This document shows positions 19,701 through 27,462 of a stretch of DNA of 64,000 bases, piece after piece. The notes under the pieces are model-generated. The model worked only from the letters and a program-made list of their open reading frames with translations, was not told the DNA's origin and ran no database searches. Source of the stretch: CAYFPS01 sp964345075 (GTDB lineage Bacteria > CAIWAD01); contig CAYFPS010000008.1 of NCBI GenBank assembly GCA_964345075.1, positions 65,925 through 129,924 of the forward strand, read 5' to 3'. The translations under genes were made by a program, and so were the position numbers. Numbering within the stretch: position 1 is the first letter of the stretch; each line of letters begins with the position of its first letter.

Positions 19701-22093
19701 AGGAGCACACGGCGATGGTGCCGCATGATGATCGGGAGCGTCTGGAAAACCTGTTCAAGGGCCAATCCGAAGCTGTCAACTGCTTTGTTTGTACACCTAC
19801 ACTGGAAATGGGTGTCGACATCGGGCAGCTGGACGCCATCCTGATGCGGAATGTTCCTCCACTTCCGGCCAACTACTGGCAGCGGGCTGGACGGGCGGGC
19901 CGCAGGCATCGCATGGCGTTGGACATTACTTATTGCCGTCCCGTTTCCCATGACCGGGCCTACTTCGCCGAACCGTTGAAACTGCTGACGGGCCGAATCG
20001 ATCCTCCTTCGTTCAACCTGCGCAACCCCTTGATGGTGGCCAAGCATGTCCATGCAACGGTCATTACTCGACTCCACCAGTTGTCACGTGATCCGAACCT
20101 TCCCCTGGAAGAGCGTGAGCGCCTTCATATGGGGCTGGAGACCTACTTCCCACCGACAATCAAGAACTACCTGTTCGAAGGCCGGAATGTGCGCAAGGAC
20201 CCACTGGACATGTCTGATCTGGAAGAGTTGATCTCGATCTACCGTGACAACCTGATCGAATATGTGGACGGGGCATTCTCGCAGGGATGGCCTGAGGACT
20301 CGGCCGATGCCGCGTCACGTCCGTCGATCGAGCAACATGTGGATGCCTTCGCCGAAAACCTGAACCAAGTCATCGACAGATTGCGCAAACGGCTGGCCTG
20401 GGCCATGGATCAACTTCGACGCCTCGGCCACATTCGAGACGAGCAAGGCGATCTGGAGCCCTCGGATGATGCCCTGTTCAAGCGCTGCGACCGCCTGGTT
20501 AAACGGCTGAAAGGCACGGCCAGGAAATCTCGTCGTGAAGCGGAGGGCTACGACGACAGTAACACCATGGGTGTTCTTGCCGCGGAAGGATTCCTGCCCG
20601 GATATGGGCTGGAGTCTGGGTCAGTGCTGGGAGTGGCGACAATTCCCTTTTGGAAGACTGGAGCCAGGGATTTCTCCCTACCTCGGCCGGCAAGTGTTGC
20701 ACTGCGCGAGTATGTGCCAGGCAACTTGATCTACGCCAATGCGAACAAGTTCGTGGCGCGCAGCTTTCATCGCGATGTGGATGAAAGCCGAATCGAGATG
20801 CCCTACTTCGAGGTTTCCGTCGAGAGCCTGGCCATTCAAGAGACCGACGGGAAAGGAGACATGGGGGCACCTGGATCAAGGGAACTCCAGTCCATTGCGG
20901 TGTGTGACGTGGAACTGGCTCACCAATCCCATATCTCGGATGAGGAGGAACTGCGCTTCCAGCTCCCCGTTACGGTTTGCGGTGTGGAGAAGAAGCAGCA
21001 CGAAGGTGGGCAAGCCTACTCATGGAAGTCGCAGGAAGTGCATCACCGACGGGGGCTGAAGCTGCGCATGGTCAATGTCGGAGCTGCCACGGCTATCGAG
21101 CGTCGTGACACACTTGGCTACCCGATCTGCACGGTGTGTGGCCAAAGCGTCTCTCCGCTGTCCTCCCAGAAGCAGCTTGACCACTTCCGCCAACAGCATG
21201 CCGAGCGGTGTGGGGAAGCCCCAGGAATGGTCGGCTTCTATGCGGACATTGTCGCGGACGCGCTCTCCCTGAAGGGCTTGCCGGACCGCAAGACGGCCTA
21301 CAGCGTGATGGAAACTCTGAGGTTCGCGGCAGCCCGCGTCCTGGACATGCACGTGGACGACCTGCAACTGCTCGTCATCGGATTCATCGGTCGTGAGGAC
21401 TGCGACGCCCTGCTCTGGGATCCCATGCCCGGGGGATCCGGACTGCTGGAACAGCTCATCGAACGCTGGGGAGAGGTCGTGCCGATCGCGAAGGAGATCG
21501 TGAGCGCCTGCCCATCCAATTGTGATACTTCATGCGTGGATTGTCTCCAGACCTTCCGCAACGGCTTCTACCACAAATATCTGGACCGGCATTGTGCCCT
21601 GGAACAGCTTGATGCGTGGGGCAGCGACCTGGTCCCCGGGCACGAGATTCCGCCCCTGCGCCCTGAAGGTGGGTCTGCCCTTGGAGGCCAGCCCGTGAAC
21701 AATCCTGAGACTCGATTGAAGGAGTTGCTGCTTGCCGCTGGCTTCGGAGAAGGCATTCGCGGCGAGCAAATCAGGATGGGGCATGGCTGGGGGACGACGA
21801 CACCTGATATCATCTTCCGGGCCGCGCATCACGATGCGGATGAGGGCGTCTGTATTTATTTGGATGGCCTGTCGGAAGGGCTTCACGGCCACCCAGGAGT
21901 TGTGCAGAAGGATCGAAGTATCCGGGAATGGCTCCGCAACAACGATTATGAAGTGATCGAGATTGCGGCCAATGAGCTGACGGACAAGGAGGCAATGAAG
22001 CGGTACTTCAAGAGGGTCGCCGGTCACCTACGGGAGGATGCGATAAAGAGAAAGATCAAGACGGATGAAGCATGGTGGGTAGATCTTCCGTGA
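16710..22093 (+). pseudogene. DEAD/DUF1998 helicase with Vsr-like nuclease tail, -1 frameshift
   Basis: Reconstructed length is about 1,794 residues. Order: Walker A S-T-G-T-G-S-G-K-T-E (about 17038-17070), DEAH (17514-17525), A-T-S-A-T-I, C-x2-C zinc pairs (M-T-C-T-T-C, L-C-R-H-C, N-C-L-Q-C, S-C-I-S-C), helicase motifs T-P-T-L-E-M-G-V-D-I-G and Q-R-A-G-R-A-G-R-R, then the DUF1998 cysteine cluster (C-x4-C-x3-C-x2-C, about 21510-21550). The last 130 residues resemble Vsr/PD-(D/E)XK nucleases (T-T-P-D-I-I-F, C-I-Y-L-D-G). The break is at 17828-17830, where GGG needs one more G to give L-P-G-R-I-R-Q-L-L-R. It could be a fused DrmA/DrmB equivalent or a DruE relative; I cannot decide by eye. The stop overlaps a GTGATACA octamer. 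Confidence 0.82.
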
Positions 22094-22351
22094 TACACTT
22101 GAAGAATCGAAGAACTCAAAGGAGCTGACCAAGATCAGGGATGATGCATTTCTGATTCCGAAGAGGATAGACGATTAGCAAGAAGTGCACCAGAAGCCCC
22201 GCCTTCACCGGACTCCACGCTCCAAGGGCATTTCCGTTTTCGCCCGTTGACCTGCAATGTGACTTGAATGCATCACACCCATGGCAGCCACTTCGATTGC
22301 CTGCTTTTTCATCCCGGATTTCCATTTGAGGTGTAGCACGAGCGTAGCACG
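22094..22351. other. Island edge next to tRNA-Arg
   Basis: No gene that I recognise. A weak minus-strand frame (from about 22350 to 22215) ends in a TGA and has no known motif. A 9-nt direct repeat, GTAGCACGA, lies at 22333-22341 and 22344-22352, immediately beyond the tRNA terminator. This is where the island meets the tRNA 3' side and may be a worn attachment-site edge. Confidence 0.4.
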
Positions 22352-22389
22352 AAAAACGAAAAAGGGCCTCGCCTTTCAGCGAAGCCCTT
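22352..22389 (-). terminator. Rho-independent terminator of tRNA-Arg
   Basis: The minus strand has an 11-bp stem, AAGGGCTTCGC / GCGAGGCCCTT with one G-U pair and loop TGAAAG, followed by TTTCGTTTTT. It lies 11 nt after the tRNA 3' end. Confidence 0.85.
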
Positions 22390-22399
22390 GATACTCAAG

Positions 22400-22473
<74 letters not shown>

Positions 22474-22809
22474 GATTTGATCGTCTGTGGCGGACCACAA
22501 CCGAACAAGACACCCAATATAAAAGCCCCTTCAGGCAAAGTCAATTGCAACAGCAAAAAATCCGCGAAGCCGCCGCCCTTCACAAAAGAGATTCTTTTTC
22601 CTAATCATAGCTGAATAGTTGCCTTTTAGCTTTGAGAATGTGATCGTAGTGGCATTGAGTGTGCTCAAGCCGCTTGACATGCCCTGAAATCTGGAGACAA
22701 CGACATTTAGAACCTAGGTTGTTTGCCGCGTAAAGCGCTGGCCACTTGTGCCCGGCTGCCGCTCTATAAGGCGAGCGAAACGTTTTCCACGAAAGAAGGA
22801 GTCATCCTC
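22474..22809. other. Spacer between tRNA-Arg and an exported-protein gene
   Basis: 336 bp without a gene. TTGACA at 22674-22679 could be a -35 element, but no good -10 follows at 16-18 nt. AAGGAG about 8 nt before 22810 is the ribosome-binding site of the next gene. Confidence 0.5.
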
Positions 22810-24591
22810 ATGCGCAATCGAATTCTGTTGATCGGTCTGGCCGGACTGGTGGGACAGGCTTTCGCTGGCGGTGTATTCTTCAGTGAGTACATCGAAGGTT
22901 CCAGCAACAACAAGGCGCTGGAAATCTACAACGGTACGGACGCCGCCATCAACATGGCCGACTACGCGACCTGGCGTATCAGCAACGGTGGTGACTGGGC
23001 CGAAGGCCAGACCAATGCCGTTAACTTTGATCCCGCCATGCCCGAACTGCTGACCGACCTGATCGTCGAGCCCGGCGAGACCTTCATCATCGCCAACAGC
23101 AGCTGGAACATGGTCGATTTTCCCATCAGCGTTGATGTGCTGGGCACCAGCGCCTGCTGGTACAACGGTGACGATGCCATGGGTCTGGCCGTAACGGCTG
23201 ACGGTGGCGCCACCTGGACGCTGATCGACGCCATTGGCGAAGAAGGTGCGGATCCGGGTTCCTACTGGCCGCTTGGTGATGGTGGCACGACCGCCAACAT
23301 GACCATCGTCCGTAATCTGACCGTCTGCCAGGGTACGACTGACTGGGCCGTGGGTGCCAATCAGTGGACATCCTATCCAATTGATACGATTACCTACCTC
23401 GGCAGCCACACGGTGGACTGTGCCGGCAATCAGCCGCCCTACATCACCAGTGTGGACTTCACGCCTTCCGCCACGCCCGTTGCTCCCGGTGCCATGCTGA
23501 CTTTCAGCGTTTTGGCCTCCGATGATGACGGCACCGTGACTGGCGTTGTGATGAATTACGGTACCGATGCCGGCAACTTGAGCAGCCAGGAGGTTCTGGT
23601 TGACTTCGCTGGCGGTGTGTTCGGCACGATGGTGCCCATCATGGCCCCCGCTGCTTGCGAGACGCTGTATTACGAATTCGTCGCCACCGACGATGCCGGT
23701 GATACGGGCAGCAGCGTTGGCAGCCTGGCCGTCGAGTGCAGTGCTTCTATCTATGAAATCCAGGGCCAGCAGGCTGACAGCCCCTTCGTGGGCGGCACCG
23801 TTGGAACCAGTGGTATCATCACCGCCGTGGCCTACAATGGTTTCTACCTGCAGGATGGCGATGGCGCCTGGAATGGTATCTGGGTTTATGCCGGTACGGG
23901 CAACACCACTGGCTTCGCCGCTGGTGACGCCGTTGACTGCTTTGGCAGCGTTGTCGAGTACTACAACCTGACCGAGCTTGATGTGACCGGTGGTAGCGTG
24001 ACCGTGACCTCCACGGGCAACGCCCTTCCGACCCCTGTCGCCCTTTCGACGTCTGCCGTCAATGACGAAGCCTATGAAGGCGTGCTTGTGAGCATCTCCG
24101 ACGCCTTTGCCGGTGCCACCCCCGGTTACGGTGAGTACCCGATGGACGACGGCAGCGGCGTGGTTGTCATGGACGACCAGATTGTCGCCTACGACTTCCC
24201 CATCGAAGAAGGTGAGTGCTACAATGTGACGGGTCCGGTCAACTACAGCTTCGGCGCTTACAAGATCAGCCCCGATACCGGTGGTGTGGTTCCCTGTGGT
24301 GGCTTCGTTGACGCCAACGAGCTGGTTCACGCTTTCGAGCTTGGCCAGGCCTACCCGAACCCCTTCAACCCGACCACGACGATCAACTTCAGCCTCGACA
24401 TGACGGCTGAGGCTCGTCTGAGCGTGTACAATCTGGCCGGTCAGGAAGTGGCCGTGCTGGCCCAGGGCATGTTGGATGCCGGTCGCCATCAGGTGACCTT
24501 CGACGCTTCCAGCCTGTCCAGCGGCATGTACATCTACCGTCTGGAAAGCGAAGGACGCAACCTCGCCGGTCGCATGATGCTGATCAAGTAA
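22810..24591 (+). CDS. Exported lamin-tail-domain / OB-fold protein with C-terminal sorting domain
   Basis: 593 residues from the ATG at 22810, preceded by AAGGAG and followed by a signal peptide ending near Q-A-F-A-G-G. Residues about 20-190 form a lamin-tail-like domain (F-S-E-Y-I-E-G-S-S-N-N-K-A-L-E-I-Y-N-G), as at the N-terminus of extracellular nucleases of the ExeM type. An Ig-like stretch follows, then an OB-fold region (I-Q-G-Q-Q...G-F-Y-L-Q-D). The last 80 residues, with P-N-P-F-N-P-T-T and G-M-Y-I-Y-R-L, are a type IX-like sorting/FlgD-fold domain. No nuclease catalytic domain is present, so it is probably a binding or adhesion protein. A strong terminator follows at 24615. Confidence 0.85.
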   Translation: MRNRILLIGLAGLVGQAFAGGVFFSEYIEGSSNNKALEIYNGTDAAINMADYATWRISNGGDWAEGQTNAVNFDPAMPELLTDLIVEPGETFIIANSSWNMVDFPISVDVLGTSACWYNGDDAMGLAVTADGGATWTLIDAIGEEGADPGSYWPLGDGGTTANMTIVRNLTVCQGTTDWAVGANQWTSYPIDTITYLGSHTVDCAGNQPPYITSVDFTPSATPVAPGAMLTFSVLASDDDGTVTGVVMNYGTDAGNLSSQEVLVDFAGGVFGTMVPIMAPAACETLYYEFVATDDAGDTGSSVGSLAVECSASIYEIQGQQADSPFVGGTVGTSGIITAVAYNGFYLQDGDGAWNGIWVYAGTGNTTGFAAGDAVDCFGSVVEYYNLTELDVTGGSVTVTSTGNALPTPVALSTSAVNDEAYEGVLVSISDAFAGATPGYGEYPMDDGSGVVVMDDQIVAYDFPIEEGECYNVTGPVNYSFGAYKISPDTGGVVPCGGFVDANELVHAFELGQAYPNPFNPTTTINFSLDMTAEARLSVYNLAGQEVAVLAQGMLDAGRHQVTFDASSLSSGMYIYRLESEGRNLAGRMMLIK

Positions 24592-24614
24592 GATCAGGTG
24601 ACACTGATTTCAAG

Positions 24615-24645
24615 CCCCGCTTGCCTTTGGCGAGCGGGGTTTTTT
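24615..24645 (+). terminator. Rho-independent terminator
   Basis: CCCCGCTTGCC, loop TTT, GGCGAGCGGGG, then six T. It lies 23 nt after the exported-protein stop and 13 nt before the next ATG, so that next gene needs its own promoter or read-through. Confidence 0.9.
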
Positions 24646-24657
24646 CTATCTTGCGGC

Positions 24658-25845
24658 ATGCATTCCGTCTACGCGCTATTGCTTGTCGCCACCCTCGTCC
24701 TTCTGCTGGGAAGGGTGAATTTCCATCCGGACCGCTGGCCACTGTGGGTTCAGGTGCTGTTCCAGTCCGGCATGATCTACATGCTGCTGGGGCCGGCCAT
24801 CGGTCCCGCCGGCCTGGGCTTGATGCAGGCCGAATCCTTCAGCCTGCTTGATCCCCTGCTTAACCTGCTGATGGCCTGGGTCGGGCTGGTCTTTGGCCTT
24901 CAGCTAAGCCTGAAGGATCTCAAGCGCATTCAGCGGGCGGACTGGCAGCTTTCCATTCTGCAATATCTGCTGGCTGTTCTGGCCTGCCTGTTGCCTGCCC
25001 TGCTCTTGTTTCAGCTGCAGCCTGATCTTTCACCCCGGGCGCCTTTCGTGCTGGCGCTTGCGGCCGGAACCAGCAGCGCGACCGTGATCGCGATCATCCT
25101 GCAGGACCTTGGACTGGTCCGGGAGAAATCGGCCCGCAGCGCGCTGATGAATGCCAATCTGGACAATCTCTATGCCCTGATTGCGCTGATTCTGCTGGGG
25201 GTCCTGGCCGCCCATTCTCATCCCCTGACTTCGCGCCTGCCCCTGCCGGTGGCGCTGGCCTCGCCGATTCTGCTTTCCATGCTCATGGCCTGGACCTTTC
25301 ATTACTTCCTGAGGCGCGGCGTCAAGGAAAGCCAGTTTGCCCTGCTGCTGGCCGGCCTGATCACCTTCGCTGGGGGCTTGAGTGCGCTGATGGACTTGAG
25401 TCCGCTGGCCATGGGCCTGATGATCGGCTTCTGGCTGGCCAATCAATCCCGCGAAGCCCATCATCTTTACAGCTTCATGGTCGCCCACGAAAAGCCGGTC
25501 TTTCTCGGCTTGATTCTGATGGCCGGTCTCTTCTGGCAGCCTGGCCTGCTTGGTGGCTGGACGGCCCTGTTGCTGCTGCCTCTGTTGCTGTTTCGGTTGC
25601 TGGCCAAGCGTTATGGCTGGCTGCTGGCTGGTAAGTTCAATGCGAATGGCAGTGAAGGTGCCCGCACCCTGCGCTGGTTGATGCTGCCGATGGGCGGGCT
25701 TCCGCTGGCCATGGCCTTAAGCGAGCTGCAGCTTCATCCGGAAAGCAGTGGCCCGCTGGTGCTGGGCCTGATCGCACCCTTTGTGCTGGTGAATGTGCTC
25801 TTAAGCGCCTGGCTGGGCGCGCGCAGGACGGAGGAGCGTTCATGA
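24658..25845 (+). CDS. Cation:proton antiporter-type membrane protein, subunit/paralogue 1
   Basis: 395 residues from the ATG at 24658. An earlier in-frame start would lie across the terminator. Roughly a dozen hydrophobic segments cover the whole protein. L-A-A-G-T-S-S-A-T-V-I-A-I-I-L-Q-D-L-G and P-L-A-M-G-L-M-I-G-F-W-L-A-N fit the CPA2 (Kef/Na-H exchanger) fold. No C-terminal nucleotide-binding (RCK/TrkA) domain is present. The last codons overlap the next gene by ATGA, so the two membrane proteins are made together. The transported ion cannot be read from the sequence, and no Shine-Dalgarno site is obvious. Confidence 0.75.
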   Translation: MHSVYALLLVATLVLLLGRVNFHPDRWPLWVQVLFQSGMIYMLLGPAIGPAGLGLMQAESFSLLDPLLNLLMAWVGLVFGLQLSLKDLKRIQRADWQLSILQYLLAVLACLLPALLLFQLQPDLSPRAPFVLALAAGTSSATVIAIILQDLGLVREKSARSALMNANLDNLYALIALILLGVLAAHSHPLTSRLPLPVALASPILLSMLMAWTFHYFLRRGVKESQFALLLAGLITFAGGLSALMDLSPLAMGLMIGFWLANQSREAHHLYSFMVAHEKPVFLGLILMAGLFWQPGLLGGWTALLLLPLLLFRLLAKRYGWLLAGKFNANGSEGARTLRWLMLPMGGLPLAMALSELQLHPESSGPLVLGLIAPFVLVNVLLSAWLGARRTEERS

Positions 25846-27113
25846 CACGCTGGATATTCCTTGTCCTGCTTTTGCTCTTGATGCGCCTGATTGCAGCCGC
25901 CGGTTTTATCGGGAGCGAGTCCATCGGCTATCATGCATCCATGGCCTTTGGCTTTCTGGTGCTGGCGGGTTTTCTGGCGGGCGAACTGGCCCTCAAACTG
26001 CGCCTGCCGCGAATCTCGGGCTATCTGCTGGCGGGCATCCTTTGCGGACCGCAGCTGCTGGGTGTGCTGGATCAACAAGTGGTGGATAACCTTGCGCCCA
26101 TCGATCGTTTGGCGCTTTTCTTCATAGCGCTGACGGCAGGCGCCGAGCTGGATGCGGGCATGGTCCGGCGGCAGTGGAAGGCCGTGAGTGGCATCGCGCT
26201 GGCCCAGCTGATTCCCGGCGGCATTCTGGTGCTGGGTCTGATCTGGCTAACGGCCTCCTGGCTGCCCGTCTTTTCCGACTTGCACGGACTTTCGCTGGTG
26301 GCTGCGGCGGCCCTGATCGCCGTGGTCAGTACCGCCAAAAGTCCGGCAACCACGGTGGCCGTTATTGTTGAAACCGGCGCGCGCGGCCCCCTGCGTGACA
26401 TGGCTCTGGCCGTCACCGTGCTGATGGATGTGCTGGTGATCATCGCGTTCAGTCTGGTGCTGGGCTGGTCGACCTCGCATCTGGGCGGCAGCGAGGCCTT
26501 CAGCCTCTGGCATGAGCTGAAGGCGCTGGGCATGAGCCTGCTCCTGGGCCTTGGCTGCGGTTTTCTGCTGGTCAGAATTCTGGAGAAGGAGCAGGCCAAC
26601 CTGCAGCTGCTCATCCTGCTGGGCGCCCTGCTGCTGGTGCAGCTCAGCCGCGATCTGCATCTGGATGCGCTGATGCTGGCCCTGAGTGCGGGTTTTGTGG
26701 TGGCCAATCGCTCCAGTTCCGGCCCGCGCTTCCTGCACGCGCTGGAAGATGTATCACAGCCGGTCTTTCTGGTTTTCTTTGGTCTGGCCGGCGCCGTGCT
26801 GGATCTTAACCTGCTGATGCAGATCTGGCCAGTTGCCCTGCTGCTGGTTGCTTTCCGCCTGTTGGCCAAGTGGAGCACGGTGACGATTTCCGCGCGCATG
26901 TCGGGCCTGCCGGAACAGGTGCGTGATCGCGTCTGGATGAGCTTCCTGGGGCAGGCTGGTGTCAGTCTGGGCTTTGCAACACTCATCGCCTCACAGGTGC
27001 CGGGCATCGGCGCACAGCTGCGCGAGTTGATCGTGGCGGCTGTTGTGGTCAATCAGCTGATCGGCCCCGTGCTCTTCAAGCATGCCCTGGCCAGGGCCGG
27101 AGAGATTCCGTGA
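25842..27113 (+). CDS. Cation:proton antiporter (CPA2 type), paralogue 2
   Basis: 423 residues, ATG overlapping the previous stop. It has the clearer Na/H-exchanger signature: L-R-L-P-R-I-S-G-Y-L-L-A-G-I-L-C-G-P (about residues 52-69), F-F-I-A-L-T-A-G-A-E-L-D, V-V-S-T-A-K-S-P-A-T-T-V-A-V-I-V-E-T-G-A and A-G-V-S-L-G-F-A-T-L. About 12 membrane segments and no regulatory domain. Probably functions with the preceding protein in ion or pH homeostasis, possibly as a heteromer (inference). Confidence 0.85.
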   Translation: MTRWIFLVLLLLLMRLIAAAGFIGSESIGYHASMAFGFLVLAGFLAGELALKLRLPRISGYLLAGILCGPQLLGVLDQQVVDNLAPIDRLALFFIALTAGAELDAGMVRRQWKAVSGIALAQLIPGGILVLGLIWLTASWLPVFSDLHGLSLVAAAALIAVVSTAKSPATTVAVIVETGARGPLRDMALAVTVLMDVLVIIAFSLVLGWSTSHLGGSEAFSLWHELKALGMSLLLGLGCGFLLVRILEKEQANLQLLILLGALLLVQLSRDLHLDALMLALSAGFVVANRSSSGPRFLHALEDVSQPVFLVFFGLAGAVLDLNLLMQIWPVALLLVAFRLLAKWSTVTISARMSGLPEQVRDRVWMSFLGQAGVSLGFATLIASQVPGIGAQLRELIVAAVVVNQLIGPVLFKHALARAGEIP

Positions 27114-27410
27114 TAGCCGGAAGAAGCTCCCAGAGGCCAGTTACCAGTCGTTAGGCGTCAGTCGTTAGGCGTCAGGCGTTAGTCGTCAGGCGTTAGTCGT
27201 CAGGCGTTAGCCAGAAGAAGTCGTCAGCGGGCTAGTGGGGCAGTAGCCAGTTGCCAGTTTCCAGTTGCCAGCCAGAGCTCAGCAGGCCAGTGGGGCAGTT
27301 GTCGACGCAGTCGGCAAATGGCCCCTGGCGAAGTGCCGATTCATCGGCACGGCTCCGCTTCATGCCGACACTTCGGTATGAAGCGGACTGGCACCGAGCG
27401 CAGCCCACAA
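27114..27410. repeat. Dispersed intergenic repeats
   Basis: Tandemly varied GTCGTTAGGCGTCAGGCGTTAG units, the shared 19-mer at 27203-27221, and CCAGTTGCCAGTTTCCAG words. The 20-mer TGGCCCCTGGCGAAGTGCCG (27319-27338) is repeated in inverted orientation at 54410-54429. A hairpin GTGCCGATTCATCGGCAC sits at 27333-27350. No gene. Confidence 0.75.
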
Positions 27411-27441
27411 CAAAAAAAGGCCCCCATTCAGGGAGCCTTTT
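27411..27441. terminator. Bidirectional Rho-independent terminator
   Basis: Run of seven A, then GGCCCCC, loop ATTCA, GGGAGCC and TTTT. It serves the convergent antiporter operon (plus) and the large exported protein (minus, stop at 27463). Confidence 0.85.
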
Positions 27442-27462
27442 CCATTGTCTGTCGTCGTGCGA

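Noticed and set aside
22116..22350. Integrase remnant next to tRNA-Arg
   Set aside because: The minus-strand frame has no tyrosine-recombinase motif (R-H-x-x-R-Y); too weak to call.
22714..24489. 591-codon open frame antisense to the lamin-tail protein gene
   Set aside because: A mirror of GC-rich codon usage; no start context, no motif, and the plus-strand gene has signal peptide, domains and terminator.
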